DNA of 64,000 nucleotides from Thiotrichaceae bacterium (GTDB lineage Bacteria; Pseudomonadota; Gammaproteobacteria; Beggiatoales; Beggiatoaceae). The translations under genes and the position numbers were made by a program. Where the stretch lies: NCBI GenBank assembly GCA_011391085.1, contig JAABRD010000011.1:1-64000 (forward strand). The letters run 5' to 3'. Positions 19,589 through 29,907 of the stretch are shown piece after piece. Below the pieces are notes generated by a model, which saw nothing but the letters and a program-made list of their open reading frames with translations, was not told the DNA's origin and ran no database searches. The first letter of the stretch is position 1, and each line of letters opens with the position of its first letter.

Positions 19589-19945
19589 ATGGACATTATT
19601 TACCTAACAGAACTCAAGATAGAAACCGTCATTGGTATTTATGCTTGGGAACGACAAATCAAACAAACCGTCGTTTTAAATATCGAGATGGCCGCAGATA
19701 TTCGCAACGCGGCGAAAACGGACCGGGTGGAAGACACGTTGGATTATAAATCGGTTGCCAAACGACTGATCGAATTTATCAGCCATAGTGAATTTCAATT
19801 GATAGAAACGTTGGCAGAAAGAATCGCGGAAATCTTGTTAACTGAATTTTCAGTCCCGTGGGTGCGATTACAACTGAGTAAACCAGGTGCCATACGTGGG
19901 GCCCGAGATGTGGGAGTGATTCTGGAGAGAGGAAAGAGACCGTAA
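19589..19945 (+). CDS. folB: Dihydroneopterin aldolase
   Basis: The enzyme converts 7,8-dihydroneopterin to 6-hydroxymethyl-dihydropterin in folate synthesis. The 118 residues begin MDIIYLTELKIETVIGIYAWER, with the conserved DTLDYKSVAKRLIEF, the catalytic-site glutamate in FQLIETLAERIAEILL and the KPGAIRGARDVGVILER end. It sits 1 bp before folK (TAACATG), forming a folB-folK operon. Confidence 0.95.
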   Translation: MDIIYLTELKIETVIGIYAWERQIKQTVVLNIEMAADIRNAAKTDRVEDTLDYKSVAKRLIEFISHSEFQLIETLAERIAEILLTEFSVPWVRLQLSKPGAIRGARDVGVILERGKRP

Positions 19946-19946
19946 C

Positions 19947-20435
19947 ATGATAAAAGTTTACGTGGGTGTGGGCAGCAATATCGATTCTCGTTATCATATT
20001 CGGACCGGGTTAGAGGATCTGCAACGACATTATGGCAAGTTAATCGTCTCCTCAGTCTATGAAAGTCTTGCCTTGGGGTTTGAAGGAGACAATTTTCATA
20101 ATCTGGTGGTGAGTTTTGAAACCCAGGACAGCCCGCATACGGTGATTGAGACGCTGAAAAATATTGAACAAGCGCATGGTCGAAACCAGCCCTGTGAGGC
20201 AACCTCTTTCCAATCGCGCACGTTAGATTTAGATTTGTTGCTATATGGTGACCAGGTTCTCCAGGATTTGTCAGTGCCACGAGAAGATATATTGAAATAT
20301 GCTTTCGTGTTGTTGCCGTTGGCAGAAATTGCACCCGCTGAGAAACATCCAGTGACAGGACAAAGTTATGCGGAGTTATGGGACGCTTTTGAACAGAAGG
20401 ATAGGCAACAGTTGTGGAAGGTAGGGAAGATTTGA
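19947..20435 (+). CDS. folK: 2-amino-4-hydroxy-6-hydroxymethyldihydropteridine pyrophosphokinase
   Basis: The enzyme transfers pyrophosphate from ATP to 6-hydroxymethyl-dihydropterin, the step after FolB. The 162 residues show YVGVGSNIDSRYHI at the N-terminus, FHNLVVSFET, and the Mg/ATP-binding SRTLDLDLLLYGD (about 94-106). The HPVTGQSYAELWD end is typical. It is translated from the same transcript as folB. Confidence 0.95.
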   Translation: MIKVYVGVGSNIDSRYHIRTGLEDLQRHYGKLIVSSVYESLALGFEGDNFHNLVVSFETQDSPHTVIETLKNIEQAHGRNQPCEATSFQSRTLDLDLLLYGDQVLQDLSVPREDILKYAFVLLPLAEIAPAEKHPVTGQSYAELWDAFEQKDRQQLWKVGKI

Positions 20436-20450
20436 GGTGGAGGGCATGGG

Positions 20451-20806
20451 GAACTGTGATTTTTGTGATAGGTGTGTGAAGAGAATGAGAAACATAGAGG
20501 GGGGCGATACGTTCTTCTTCTCAGATTTTCATTTATAGTGATATTCATATCAATTTGTACATACTCGCTGGAACGCAATAAGAATTATTGCGCTACGCGC
20601 CGCAGCATAGCGGGCGCACGGGGGCGCAATAATTCTTATTGCGCTCCAGTGGAAGTTGTACAGATTTAGAGGAATACTACTATCACATACATCACAGTTC
20701 AAGCGGAACTGTGATTTTTGTGAGGCGAATGAGGCGAATGAGTGAGACAGAGGGGGAGGACGACACACCGTTCCTCTCGTTTTTTCACTCACACACATCA
20801 CAGTTC
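20451..20806. mobile_element. Two adjacent MITE-like elements with GAACTGTGATTT ends, one carrying a nested element
   Basis: Unit 1 (20451-20700) and unit 2 (20706-20806) both begin GAACTGTGATTTTTGTGA and end with the inverse CACA[CT]ACATCACAGTTC. Inside unit 1, at 20569-20647, lies a nested inverted repeat with arms GGAACGCAATAAGAATTATT and the inverse ending GCGCTCC around a GC-rich centre. A half copy of that nested element occurs at 30809-30832. This fills the folK-merR gap; no gene is present. Confidence 0.65.
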
Positions 20807-20811
20807 ACCTA

Positions 20812-21177
20812 TTATCGCATCAATATACCTAACACCTCCTCCAGTTCTGCACGTAGTGTGCGAATCGCTTGCAAAGTGTTCGGCACTTTTTCACCGACGC
20901 TGGCTTTTTCATTGGCTAAACGTTGTTTCGCACCACCAATGGTAAAGCCTTCTTCATACAGCAAGTGACGAATCTGACGAATCAGAAGGACATCATGACG
21001 TTGATAGTAACGTCGATTGCCGCGCCGTTTAATTGGACGCAGTTGAGTAAATTCCTGTTCCCAATAGCGCAAAACGTGGGGTTTGACCGCACATAAATCG
21101 CTGACTTCCCCAATTGTGAAATAGCGTTTATAGGGAATGGCAGGGAGTTCATTAAGATGATTGATAAGTTCCAGCAT
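20812..21177 (-). CDS. MerR-family transcriptional regulator of the type downstream of ihfA
   Basis: The 121-residue protein has a winged helix-turn-helix: [25 protein letters not shown], then the wing [23 protein letters not shown] and a C-terminal dimerisation helix. It has no metal-binding Cys cluster. Its start overlaps the 3' end of ihfA by 26 bp, so the two are translationally coupled. This pheT-ihfA-merR order is conserved in gammaproteobacteria; the target genes of this regulator are generally not known. Confidence 0.9.
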   Translation of the reverse strand: MLELINHLNELPAIPYKRYFTIGEVSDLCAVKPHVLRYWEQEFTQLRPIKRRGNRRYYQRHDVLLIRQIRHLLYEEGFTIGGAKQRLANEKASVGEKVPNTLQAIRTLRAELEEVLGILMR

Positions 21178-21457
21178 ACTCTTCTACTCGCGCCCTGAGT
21201 TTTTGGCCTGGTTTAAACGTGACCACTCGACGGGCGCAGATAGGAATTTCTTGACCCGTTTTGGGATTCCTACCGGGACGTTGGTTTTTTTTGCGTAACT
21301 CAAAGTTGCCAAACCCTGAAAGTTTGACTTGTTGGCCTTTTTCTAGGGCCATGCGAACTTCTTCAAAGAAGTGGTCCACCATCTCTTTGGCTTCGCGTTT
21401 ATTGAGGCCCATTTCGCCAAACAGTTTTTCTGCTATGATCGCTTTTGTTAATGCCAT
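21152..21457 (-). CDS. ihfA: Integration host factor subunit alpha
   Basis: IhfA is the nucleoid-associated DNA-bending protein that pairs with IhfB. The 101 residues begin [20 protein letters not shown]. The DNA-binding arm [22 protein letters not shown] contains the intercalating Pro in RPGRNP, followed by [15 protein letters not shown]. It starts 5 bp after the pheT stop, and its AAGGA ribosome-binding site overlaps that stop. Confidence 0.96.
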   Translation of the reverse strand: MALTKAIIAEKLFGEMGLNKREAKEMVDHFFEEVRMALEKGQQVKLSGFGNFELRKKNQRPGRNPKTGQEIPICARRVVTFKPGQKLRARVEEYAGTYQSS

Positions 21458-21462
21458 AGTCG

Positions 21463-23904
21463 TTATTTCCTTAAATGTGCGCCTATACTTTGTTCCAGTG
21501 CATTCAGTATGTTGCTTATCTCAGTGTCGACTTCTGACTCGGTCAGGTTACGGGAGAAGGCTTGAAAAATCAAGCCAATAGCAATGCTTTTGGTGCCCGT
21601 TGCTAGGTGTTCACCTTGATAAACGTCAAAGACAAAGGCGTCGATGAGTAACTCAGAAGCCGTTGTTCGGATACTTGTCAGCGCGTCCAATGCGCTGATT
21701 TGAGAACCTACCACGATGGCTATATCTCTCCGCACTGATGGATATTTCGAGATTTCTTTAAATTTAGATAGACTCGCTTGTAACAAGGGAGAGAGTCGTA
21801 ACTCAAATAGATAAACGGGCGGATTCAGTTCGAGTGTTTGGATAAGACGAGGATGCAGGGCACCTAGTAGTCCAAGATATTCGTTGCCATGATAAATGGC
21901 GGCAGTTTGGCCGGGGTGTAAAGCCGGATGAGTGCCAGGTTTGAAACGGTCTATCTCAGTATGACCTGCCACACTTAATAAGGCAACGACATCTGATTTG
22001 ACATCAAAAAAGTCCACCGGTTGTGCTGACAGTCCCCATTGTTCGGCAAAGCGGGTCCCACTGACTAAGCCGGCTATCATGTTTTCTTGAAGTAATTCGC
22101 CTTCCGAAGTGCGTTGAAACCGCAAACCCGTTTCAAACAAGCGTAGGCGATTTTGTTGACGAGTTTGATTATAACGACAGGTTTGGAGGAGACCAGTCCA
22201 GAGGGTGGTTCGCATGACGGACATATCCATAGCCGTGGGATTATCTAACCGTTTGGCAATGGGGTTAGCCAGTTTCATAGAAGTGGTTTTTGGATCCAGA
22301 AGGGCTTGCACGTCGGCATCGACAAAGCTGTAGGTGATGACTTCTTGATAGTCACGGTTGACTAGAGTGGCTTGCAATTGTTCTAACGTGACCGCAGGTT
22401 GAGAAGACATGGTAAGCCAGGCTAGTGGTTGACGGTTATGAATCCGATTGTATCCATAGACTCGTGCAATTTCTTCAATCAAGTCCGCTTCCAAAGTGCA
22501 GTCAAAACGATAACTAGGAGGTGTGACTTGCCAGGTAAATTCGTCAAACTCTCCCATTTCGCCGACGGGAGGAGGTGCATTGGGGACGGGTACCACGGTC
22601 ATGTTTAGGCGCGTCAAGAGGTTGCTAACCTGCTGATGTTCAAGGTATTCTCCCAATAAGCGTCGGATTCTGGAGGCCCGTAGAGTTATCGTCGGCGTGG
22701 CAGGTAATGTGGTTTCGTCCACAACATCTAGTACGGGTCCTGGTTCTCCACCAGCTATATCTAATAACAGCGCGGTCGCCCGTTCTATGGCACGACGTTG
22801 TAATTGCGGATCCACACCGCGTTCAAAACGATAAGAAGCATCAGTTTGTAATCCGTAGCGACGGGCACAACCAGCTAAGGTGGTGGGGGAGAAGAAGGCA
22901 CTTTCTAAGAAAATATCTTGAGTGACAGACGTTACTCCGGTGTCTTTGCCACCCATGATGCCGGCCATAGCGACAGGTTTTTGATGGTCCGCGATGACCA
23001 GTGTGTTGGCATCCAATGGCAGGGTTTGACCATCTAACAAGGTCAACGTTTCACTCGCCTGGGCCAGCCGAACTCGAATACCACCTGACAAGGTCGCAAG
23101 GTCAAACGCATGAAGAGGTTGCCCCAGTTCAAGGAGAATGTAATTGGTGACATCGACTACGGCACTGAGACTGCGTAACCCACTGCGCCGTAACCGTTCT
23201 TGCATCCACAGTGGAGTGGGCGTATTGACTTTGACATTTTTGATCACTCGTCCCACGTAGCGTGGACAACCTTGAGGGTGAAGAATTTCCACGGGGAAGG
23301 TGGTCTGGATAGTGGCAGGCACTGCTGAATCCACCGGCGGTTGAAGGACACTGCCCGTAAATACGCTGATTTCTCTAGCCACTCCCTGTACACTTAAACA
23401 GTCCCCTCGATTGGGTGTCAGTTCAATTTCAAGGCTAACATCATCTAATTGTAAATAGTCACGAAAATCTTTACCCAGGGGGGCATCGTTGGGCAACGAC
23501 ATAATCCCTTCGGAAGTTTCCGCTAATCCCAATTCTTTGGCAGAACATAACATGCCTCCGGAAATAACACCTTGTAAGTTGGCAGGTTCAATATTGAAAT
23601 CAGGCAATTGCGCCCCCACTAATGCAGTAGGCACTCGCATCCCTGCTTGCACATTGCGGGCCCCACAAACAATATTTAAGGGTTGTTGGTCGGCGCCTAC
23701 GGAGACTTGACAAATGGTCAATTTTTTGGCATTTGGATGGGAAGTGACAGATAACACCTCCCCGATCACAACTTTATCAAAAGGTCGGGCGACGGGTTGC
23801 GTGTTGTCCACCTCTAAGCCTGCCATGGTTAAGTTTTCAATTAATTGATTGGTTGACAATGGGTGATTGACCCATTCATGTAGCCAGGATTCGCTGAGTT
23901 TCAT
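21463..23904 (-). CDS. pheT: Phenylalanyl-tRNA synthetase beta subunit
   Basis: PheT is the beta chain of the (alpha-beta)2 enzyme that charges tRNA-Phe. The 813 residues are slightly above the usual 795. In order: tRNA-binding OB domain (about 40-150), B3/B4 editing domain (about 210-400, with [16 protein letters not shown]), B5, the synthetase-like core with YGYNRI, and the C-terminal anticodon-binding FDX-ACB domain ([12 protein letters not shown]-like [13 protein letters not shown] near 720). pheS, normally directly upstream, is not present: repeats and tRNA genes lie there instead. No good ribosome-binding site was seen before ATG 23904. Confidence 0.96.
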   Translation of the reverse strand: MKLSESWLHEWVNHPLSTNQLIENLTMAGLEVDNTQPVARPFDKVVIGEVLSVTSHPNAKKLTICQVSVGADQQPLNIVCGARNVQAGMRVPTALVGAQLPDFNIEPANLQGVISGGMLCSAKELGLAETSEGIMSLPNDAPLGKDFRDYLQLDDVSLEIELTPNRGDCLSVQGVAREISVFTGSVLQPPVDSAVPATIQTTFPVEILHPQGCPRYVGRVIKNVKVNTPTPLWMQERLRRSGLRSLSAVVDVTNYILLELGQPLHAFDLATLSGGIRVRLAQASETLTLLDGQTLPLDANTLVIADHQKPVAMAGIMGGKDTGVTSVTQDIFLESAFFSPTTLAGCARRYGLQTDASYRFERGVDPQLQRRAIERATALLLDIAGGEPGPVLDVVDETTLPATPTITLRASRIRRLLGEYLEHQQVSNLLTRLNMTVVPVPNAPPPVGEMGEFDEFTWQVTPPSYRFDCTLEADLIEEIARVYGYNRIHNRQPLAWLTMSSQPAVTLEQLQATLVNRDYQEVITYSFVDADVQALLDPKTTSMKLANPIAKRLDNPTAMDMSVMRTTLWTGLLQTCRYNQTRQQNRLRLFETGLRFQRTSEGELLQENMIAGLVSGTRFAEQWGLSAQPVDFFDVKSDVVALLSVAGHTEIDRFKPGTHPALHPGQTAAIYHGNEYLGLLGALHPRLIQTLELNPPVYLFELRLSPLLQASLSKFKEISKYPSVRRDIAIVVGSQISALDALTSIRTTASELLIDAFVFDVYQGEHLATGTKSIAIGLIFQAFSRNLTESEVDTEISNILNALEQSIGAHLRK

Positions 23905-24400
23905 TGTGTTATAATGAATAATGAATTTAATGGATAATGGAGATAATGGATAAATTATGGCGGAATAGAGGCTTTAGCCGGTGACATGCCCCTCCCGCCG
24001 GCTAACGCCTTAATGCTATTAAGTTAAGGTACGGTGGAGTGGAGGCTAACGCCTGCCGGCGGTAGGCGCCCCGCAATTTGAGTGGGGGGTGATGCCTACT
24101 GCCGGCCGGCTAAAGCCTCCACTCCACCGGGATTTTCCTTAACTGAATGGCATTGCGGCTAAAGCCTCTAGTCCACCGCTATTTTAATTGTTTTGCCACC
24201 TCAATCCCTTAAATGGCATTGCGGCTAAAGCCTTTAGTCCGGCAGTTGTTCTTCACTGTCCATATATCCATTACTTATTATAGTTGTTGAGTAAAGATAA
24301 ATTATACACGAAATCCAAAAAAATCAAAATATTTTTCGTGGTGTTTGAATGAGATAACTAATTAATTTTAAAAGCTATACAAAAAAAATTTCGAGAGGGG
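23905..24400. repeat. Repeat-filled region upstream of pheT
   Basis: An ATTATGAATAATGAAT-type arm lies next to pheT. It is followed by about six GGCTAAAGCC or GGCTAACGCC units between 23965 and 24242, partly as inverted pairs (for example near 24035-24130 with GCCTACTGCCGGCCGG). From 24290 the DNA becomes very A/T-rich up to the tRNA promoter. No gene is supported. Confidence 0.7.
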
Positions 24401-24401
24401 G

Positions 24402-24430
24402 TTGTTTTTTGAATTGTTAGCATCTATAAT
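24402..24430 (+). promoter_or_regulatory. Sigma70-type promoter for the tRNA genes
   Basis: A -35 TTGTTT at 24402-24407 and a perfect -10 TATAAT at 24425-24430 with a 17-bp spacer lie about 50 bp upstream of tRNA-Ser in A/T-rich DNA. Confidence 0.6.
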
Positions 24431-24479
24431 TAGGGGTAACGAAAGAATAGAATGGCCAAAAAATTTGGCCACATAGAAT

Positions 24480-24572
24480 GGAGAGATGGCCGAGAGGCTG
24501 AAGGCACTCCCCTGCTAAGGGAGGATGGGCTGTAGAGGCTCATCGAGGGTTCGAATCCCTCTCTCTCCGCCA
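24480..24572 (+). tRNA. tRNA-Ser(GCT)
   Basis: A 93-nt cloverleaf. The acceptor GGAGAGA pairs with TCTCTCC, followed by the discriminator G and an encoded CCA. The anticodon stem CTCCC/GGGAG carries loop CTGCTAA, so the anticodon is GCT (codons AGC/AGU). A long variable arm (class II) and T-loop TTCGAAT are present. tRNA-Arg follows after 72 bp, so co-transcription is likely. Confidence 0.96.
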
Positions 24573-24644
24573 GTTTTTTTGGTTAAGCAAACCTCCTGAA
24601 GAGATTCTATTTATCATGATAGGGTTTCTTCTCTTTATACATAC

Positions 24645-24721
24645 GCGCCCGTAGCTCAGTGGATCAGAGTATCTGGCTACGAACCAGGTGGTCGGGAGTT
24701 CGAATCTCTCCGGGCGCGCCA
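24645..24721 (+). tRNA. tRNA-Arg(ACG)
   Basis: A 77-nt cloverleaf. The acceptor GCGCCCG pairs with CGGGCGC, then G and an encoded CCA. The anticodon stem CTGG/CCAG has loop CTACGAA, anticodon ACG (A34 normally becomes inosine through TadA, decoding CGU/CGC/CGA). T-loop TTCGAAT is present. Confidence 0.96.
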
Positions 24722-24730
24722 TATTATTAC

Positions 24731-24762
24731 CGCCGCACAACTTCGTTGTTGTGCGGCGTCTT
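24731..24762 (+). terminator. Rho-independent terminator after the tRNAs
   Basis: An 11-bp perfect GC-rich stem, CGCCGCACAAC with GTTGTGCGGCG, has a TTCGTT loop and is followed by TCTTTG. It lies 9 bp after tRNA-Arg. Confidence 0.8.
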
Positions 24763-25082
24763 TGAATGATGTCATTATAATTCGTATGCGTGGGACTACG
24801 CAACCCTGCGGGATTTCACACGATTTTATTTGGGGAATCCGTACCATCCATCGCCCCCCCTACCTGACTCACTTTCGAAAATACCTTCGGAGTTTTCAAC
24901 ACCCTAAAAGTCTCCACCGTTCACTCCTCCTCGAAGACTTATTCCTGCCGTTGGGCCTCCAACACCTGCAAACTTCACTGTTCCAATTGTTCCACCCAAG
25001 GCTTGTTGCAACCGGCGGTTGGCCCAAGTGGATAATTCACCAAAATATTGGCATAACAGATGTGATAACCAGTCAAATTTTC

Positions 25083-25242
25083 GGTAGTGATGCAATCTGG
25101 GTGATATGTTTACCCTCTCCCCCCGGCCCCTCTCCCAGGGGGAGAAGGGTGAAAACCACGGGTACCGCCGTTCTCCCCACGCCCGTAGGGGGAGGGGCTG
25201 GGGGAGGGGGGAAGTGTCTATCACCCACATTGCATCACTACC
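25083..25242. mobile_element. MITE-like element, copy 3 (short-core form)
   Basis: The 160-bp element begins GGTAGTGATGCAATCTGGGT and ends with the inverse. The interior is a CCCCTCTCC-rich hairpin like copy 1, here extended with a second half. The flanks AAATTTTC/AAATCATA match at only 5 of 8 positions, so the target duplication is doubtful. The 24763-25082 stretch before it holds nothing recognisable. Confidence 0.65.
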
Positions 25243-25360
25243 AAATCATAATTAGTTTTGCCTAAAATAGCATAAACTTAAAAAACTAAGATTTTAAAAA
25301 ACTTTAGTTTTTCAACAGCAATCTCTCACCCATTCATTGTCTCAGTTATTGTCTGAATTT

Positions 25361-28012
25361 ATGATAACCAAACCTATTCACTCTCCTCTACACTTTAACA
25401 CCGAATACGTCGGCGGCATCCTCCTCTTGATAGGACTTTATGCCGCCAGCCTTCACAGCTATTTATTATTTCATGCTATTGCAGAACTCATTAGCATTGT
25501 TGTCGCTTGCAGTGTCTTTCTCTTGGTCTGGAACACCCGTCGCCACATCACCAGTAGCTACTACCTCATTCTAGCCATCGCCTTTTTCTTCATTGCCCTC
25601 CTTGACCTCCTCCATACCCTCGCCTACAAAGGGATGGGCGTGTTTCCCAATGGTGGTGCCAACCTCGCCATCCAAATCTGGATTGGAGGACGTTACTTAC
25701 AAGCCTTTGCCTACCTCCTTGCCCCCATTCTAGCAGTACGTTATCCGCGCCTCCAAGTATTCCCAATTTTCACCACCTGCCTGGGTTTCTTCCTCCTTAT
25801 TATCTTTATGATTTTCTGGTGGAAAATTTTTCCCATTGGCTTCGTCGATGGCCAAGGGTTAACCACGTTTAAAATAGCCAGCGAATATCTCATTTCCCTC
25901 CTCATGCTGACGGCCCTCATTTATATGTATTACCACCGCGAAGTCTTTACGGGTCAAAAATTCCAATGGTTAGCTATTTCCATCCTCTTTGCTGTTACCG
26001 CCGAAATGTTCTTTACTCTCTACACGGATGTTTATGGCTTCACCAATATTCTAGGTCATTACTGCAAAGTGGTCTCCTTCTACTTCGTCTATAAAGCCCT
26101 TATCGAAGCCAGTCTCACCCAACCCATGGAAACCCTCTTTAGTGAAGTCCATCGGGAGATACAACAACGCAAACGTAGTGAAGCAGAATTGCGTCATCAA
26201 CAAACCTTCCTACGGCTGATTATCAACAACATTCCTCAACTCATTTTTTGGAAAGACCAACACAGTGTCTATTTGGGTTGCAATCAATCCGTGGCAAACC
26301 TTCACCAATTAAAGACACCAGAGGACATCATCGGCAAAACGGATGTTGACCTCTCTTGGAAAGACCATGCCCACTGTTACCGTGACGTTGACCGACGCAT
26401 CATGGATACGAATACTCCCGAATATCACGTCATTGAAACCTATACCCCACCTGACGGCACCCGGCGCTGGGTCGACACGAATAAAATTCCCTTACATGAT
26501 GACAATGGCAACGTCATCGGCATCTTAGGCACTTCCGAGGACATTACGGAACGCCAACTGGCGGAAAAAGCACTGATTGAAGCTAAAGAACTGGCCGAAT
26601 TGGCCAGAATCCAAGCCGATAGTGCGAATCAAGCCAAAAGCACCTTCCTGGCCAATATGAGTCATGAACTGCGCACCCCTCTCAATGGCATTCTTGGTTA
26701 CACCCAAATTCTCCTCCGCGATAAACTGTTGGCCGATAAATACAAAGAAAATATCAGCGTCATCTCTCGTTGCGGCGAACATCTCCTCACCCTCATTAAC
26801 GACGTTCTCGACCTTGCCAAAGTGGAAGCTGGACGCATTGAACTCTATCCCAGCGATTTTCGGATGGACCATTTCTTACATGGCATTGTCGAACTGTTCA
26901 CCATGCGTGCTGAACAAAAGGGCATCACGTTTTTATACGAGTCTCTATCTCCGCTACCAGAAGCAGTTCATGCCGATGAAAAGAGGCTCCGGCAAGTGCT
27001 TATCAACCTCTTAGGCAACGCGGTCAAATTTACTCAAAGTGGTGGAGTCTGCCTAAAAGTAGGTTATCACGAAGATAAACTACGCTTTCAAGTAGAAGAC
27101 ACCGGCGTAGGGATTGCGGAAGCTGACTTAGACCAAGTGTTTCGCCCCTTCCAACAAGTCGGAGACCATAAACAAAGGGCCGAAGGGACTGGCTTAGGTC
27201 TTTCCATTACCCAAAAATTAGTTGAACTGATGGGAGGCACTATACATCTGGAAAGTACCCTTGGTAAGGGCAGTAAATTCTGGATATTATTGGATTTACC
27301 CAAGGCCCATGCCCCAGTCAAAACACAGGCGACGGACAACGCCCCCATTATCGAGAGTTATGCCGGTCAACGCCGCAAAATTCTCGTCATCGATGACAAA
27401 TGGGAAAATCGCGCTGTGTTAATCAACCTCTTGACACCCTTAGGTTTTGATATGTTGGAAGCCGAAAATGGCAAAGTCGGTGTTGACAAGGCACAAGAAC
27501 ATCTGCCAGACTTGATTCTAACAGACCTCGTCATGCCCATCTTAGACGGTTTTGAAGCCACGCGCCAACTCCGGAACATTCCGCAAACTAAGGAGATACC
27601 TGTGATTGCCATTTCTGCCAGCGTCTTTGATTATCATCAACAAGACAGTGTCGACGCCGGTTGTAACGACTTTCTCCCCAAACCGGTACGCGCTGACCAC
27701 TTATTCGACTTGTTGCAAAAATACTTGGGATTGACTTGGATTTATGACCAACCTATTCAAACGGACACGTCACCAGAACTGGCCTTTTTCACGGACACTG
27801 CACTTGACCTCTCTGCGCTGAAAATTCCTACTAAACAGGCCCATACGATATTCGAATTGGCCAATATGGGCGATATTGGTGGTATCTTAAAGGAAGTGGA
27901 ACAACTGGAAAAAACCGATAGGCAATTGTTGCCATTGACTCGTAAGTTGATACAATTGGCACGTAGTTTTGACGATGCGGCAATTTGTGAACTGGTACAG
28001 CAGTATATGTAG
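25361..28012 (+). CDS. MASE3-PAS hybrid sensor histidine kinase
   Basis: From ATG 25361 (an upstream TTG at 25337 is the alternative) the protein has 883 residues. The N-terminal third has about seven TM helices with the [15 protein letters not shown] motif of a MASE3 integral-membrane sensor. A PAS/PAC domain (about 280-400) ends [12 protein letters not shown]. HisKA has its His in [19 protein letters not shown] (about 434). The HATPase domain shows [16 protein letters not shown] and GTGLGLSI. A receiver (about 670-790) has the Asp in [14 protein letters not shown]. The last 90 residues are helical and may be a partial Hpt-like region, but no clear His motif was found. The ligand is unknown. 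It is the second orphan hybrid kinase in the window. Confidence 0.9.
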   Translation: MITKPIHSPLHFNTEYVGGILLLIGLYAASLHSYLLFHAIAELISIVVACSVFLLVWNTRRHITSSYYLILAIAFFFIALLDLLHTLAYKGMGVFPNGGANLAIQIWIGGRYLQAFAYLLAPILAVRYPRLQVFPIFTTCLGFFLLIIFMIFWWKIFPIGFVDGQGLTTFKIASEYLISLLMLTALIYMYYHREVFTGQKFQWLAISILFAVTAEMFFTLYTDVYGFTNILGHYCKVVSFYFVYKALIEASLTQPMETLFSEVHREIQQRKRSEAELRHQQTFLRLIINNIPQLIFWKDQHSVYLGCNQSVANLHQLKTPEDIIGKTDVDLSWKDHAHCYRDVDRRIMDTNTPEYHVIETYTPPDGTRRWVDTNKIPLHDDNGNVIGILGTSEDITERQLAEKALIEAKELAELARIQADSANQAKSTFLANMSHELRTPLNGILGYTQILLRDKLLADKYKENISVISRCGEHLLTLINDVLDLAKVEAGRIELYPSDFRMDHFLHGIVELFTMRAEQKGITFLYESLSPLPEAVHADEKRLRQVLINLLGNAVKFTQSGGVCLKVGYHEDKLRFQVEDTGVGIAEADLDQVFRPFQQVGDHKQRAEGTGLGLSITQKLVELMGGTIHLESTLGKGSKFWILLDLPKAHAPVKTQATDNAPIIESYAGQRRKILVIDDKWENRAVLINLLTPLGFDMLEAENGKVGVDKAQEHLPDLILTDLVMPILDGFEATRQLRNIPQTKEIPVIAISASVFDYHQQDSVDAGCNDFLPKPVRADHLFDLLQKYLGLTWIYDQPIQTDTSPELAFFTDTALDLSALKIPTKQAHTIFELANMGDIGGILKEVEQLEKTDRQLLPLTRKLIQLARSFDDAAICELVQQYM

Positions 28013-28040
28013 CAATGCCATTAAGAAATCGAAAGCTAAC

Positions 28041-28114
28041 GTAGGGTGGATTAAGCGAAGCGTATCCACCTGAATTTCTAAAATGGTGGATACGCTTCGC
28101 TTAATCCACCCTAC
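28041..28114. repeat. Perfect 30-bp inverted repeat between the kinase gene and ispA
   Basis: GTAGGGTGGATTAAGCGAAG... and its exact inverse form a 30-bp stem with a 14-bp loop. The same GTAGGGTGG start recurs near 32676 and 36511. It may end transcription of the kinase gene. Confidence 0.7.
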
Positions 28115-28176
28115 TATTTCATTATTCATTTTCTGCTAAACTATCCTTTTTCTCCATTCCAAGAACAGAATCCACA

Positions 28177-29070
28177 ATGACCTCTTTAAAAGACTTGATG
28201 ACTCTCTATCAACAAAGAGTCAACACTGCTTTAGAAACCTGGTTGCCCGCCACCACCATTCAACCCACTCGTTTGCATGAAGCCATGCGCTATGCCGTGC
28301 TAAACGGCGGAAAACGAGTGCGTCCGTTACTGGTATACCTGACCGGTCGTGCCTTAGAAGTGAATCCCGAATTACTGGACGGACCAGCCTGTGCGGTGGA
28401 ATTGATTCATGCCTATTCGCTGGTACACGATGATTTACCAGCTATGGATGACGACGATTTACGCAGAGGAGTGCCCACCTGTCACAAAGCCTTTGACGAA
28501 GCCACGGCCATTTTGGTAGGAGATGCGTTGCAAACTTTAGCTTTTTACGTCCTCAGTCACGACCCCAAATTACTCTCCACCGAGAAGCAACGCCTAAACA
28601 TGATTGAGACGTTAGCCTTGGCCAGTGGATCACGGGGGATGGTAGGAGGACAAGCGTTGGATATGGTTGCAGCAGGGAAGTGGTTAAGCATAGCAGAGTT
28701 AGAAAATTTGCATATCCACAAGACCGGCGCCTTGATTCGGGCCAGTGTGAAATTGGGTGCCTTGACGTCTCCTCATCTCAATGAGACCAGATTGGAACAG
28801 TTGGACCATTATGCGAAATGTATAGGGTTGGCATTCCAAATTCAGGATGACATTTTGGATCTGGAATCTAGCACGGAAGTGTTAGGGAAACGCCAAGGCG
28901 CCGACCTCGTCCATGAAAAGGCGACTTATGCCTCAGTAGTGGGAGTAAGTGAAGCCAAACGAATGGCTGTCGAACTGGTAGAACAAGCCGTCAACAGCCT
29001 CGCCGAGTTAGATGAAAACGCCGATCCGTTGCGTTGGATGGCCAACTATATTATCACGCGGAGATATTAA
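28177..29070 (+). CDS. ispA: (2E,6E)-farnesyl diphosphate synthase
   Basis: This polyprenyl synthase condenses IPP with DMAPP and GPP to give FPP. At 297 residues it is the normal length of bacterial IspA. It has GGKRVRPLLVYL (about 45), the first Asp-rich motif DDLPAMDDDDLRRG (about 88-101), AGDAL-like VGDALQ, GGQALDM and the second Asp-rich motif FQIQDDILDLES (about 225). xseB and dxs, frequent neighbours, are not here; the gene is alone between repeats. Confidence 0.94.
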   Translation: MTSLKDLMTLYQQRVNTALETWLPATTIQPTRLHEAMRYAVLNGGKRVRPLLVYLTGRALEVNPELLDGPACAVELIHAYSLVHDDLPAMDDDDLRRGVPTCHKAFDEATAILVGDALQTLAFYVLSHDPKLLSTEKQRLNMIETLALASGSRGMVGGQALDMVAAGKWLSIAELENLHIHKTGALIRASVKLGALTSPHLNETRLEQLDHYAKCIGLAFQIQDDILDLESSTEVLGKRQGADLVHEKATYASVVGVSEAKRMAVELVEQAVNSLAELDENADPLRWMANYIITRRY

Positions 29071-29169
29071 AGAACCGCCCCAGGACTCCAAAGCGTCGCT
29101 TTGTGCGTGACAAAACGACGCTTTGAACACCTGCTAAATTTACCTGTAATCGTACATAAGAGTAAAAAT

Positions 29170-29685
29170 ATGACTATACGCTACACCTGGTTAATCGTTA
29201 TGTTTCTCTACAGTTTCCTATGGCTTTTAGACACAGGCAAGGCCAACGAAATTATTGAGAATTTGACCGAGATGGGGAGATTCGTGGCTTCCAAAATTTC
29301 GGTCTTAAAATCTAAAATAAAACCGCCAGATACAACAAATTCTGCAAAATCTAGTGTTTGTAAACCTATTAAGGTTAACCTTTCGGTTTCTACCAAACGG
29401 GTCTTACAAAATTTTTTAAATTCTCCAAATGAGAAGTTAATCAACCAGAAAAGTTCCTACACTCAAAAGGCGAGTTATTACATCGACGTGGATATTAACG
29501 CAGGTCTTTGTAAACCAAAGTATTCTAAAAAATATTGTGGCTTCTGGAAAACACCTGCGGACATTCTGTGCCCACAAGTCAATAAGATTTTACAGACACC
29601 GACTGGAGAACCTAATTCTAACCTTTGTTTGTTGACTATAGAGGAGGCTAAAAAACAGGGATGGGATTGTAACAAAATGCCGTGA
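29170..29685 (+). CDS. Hypothetical exported protein
   Basis: The family was not recognised. From ATG 29170 it has 171 residues: a hydrophobic N-terminal segment (WLIVMFLYSFLWLLDTGKA) that reads as a signal peptide or anchor, a Lys/Ser-rich middle, and a C-terminal half with five Cys (CKP...CGFWKTPADILCPQV...CLLTIEEAKKQGWDC), consistent with disulfides in the periplasm. An in-frame upstream extension to 29101 would consist of CAAAGCG-type repeat sequence and was rejected. Its low GC content compared with its neighbours hints at acquired DNA. Confidence 0.5.
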   Translation: MTIRYTWLIVMFLYSFLWLLDTGKANEIIENLTEMGRFVASKISVLKSKIKPPDTTNSAKSSVCKPIKVNLSVSTKRVLQNFLNSPNEKLINQKSSYTQKASYYIDVDINAGLCKPKYSKKYCGFWKTPADILCPQVNKILQTPTGEPNSNLCLLTIEEAKKQGWDCNKMP

Positions 29686-29740
29686 ATGAGTGGGCACAAA
29701 GGTCAGGACTGGCAGTCCTTGAACCGTAAATTAAAACATT

Positions 29741-29823
29741 GGTGGACTAGAGGCTAACGCCTGTGGGGGTGGAACATAATTGAAATCGCGGGGGGCCCCA
29801 CCGGCTAAAGCCTCTAGTCCACC
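29741..29823. repeat. Inverted pair of GGCTTTAGCC-family repeats
   Basis: GGTGGACTAGAGGCTAACGCC and the inverse GGCTAAAGCCTCTAGTCCACC (split in two) enclose about 40 bp. It sits after the exported hypothetical protein gene. Confidence 0.65.
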
Positions 29824-29907
29824 GTACCTTAATTCCCGCTTTAATTCCTTAACTGACATTGCGAGAAGTAAGGGGGATTTTTTCACCACTCTATGCACAT
29901 CTAATCA

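Noticed and set aside
24540-24803. Minus-strand 87-codon frame containing MARPERFELPTTWF and ERDSNPR
   Set aside because: It is the well-known spurious antisense translation of tRNA genes; both tRNAs on the plus strand are clear.
29101-29169. Upstream extension of the exported hypothetical protein
   Set aside because: The extension is translated CAAAGCG-type repeat, and the signal peptide begins at the ATG at 29170.
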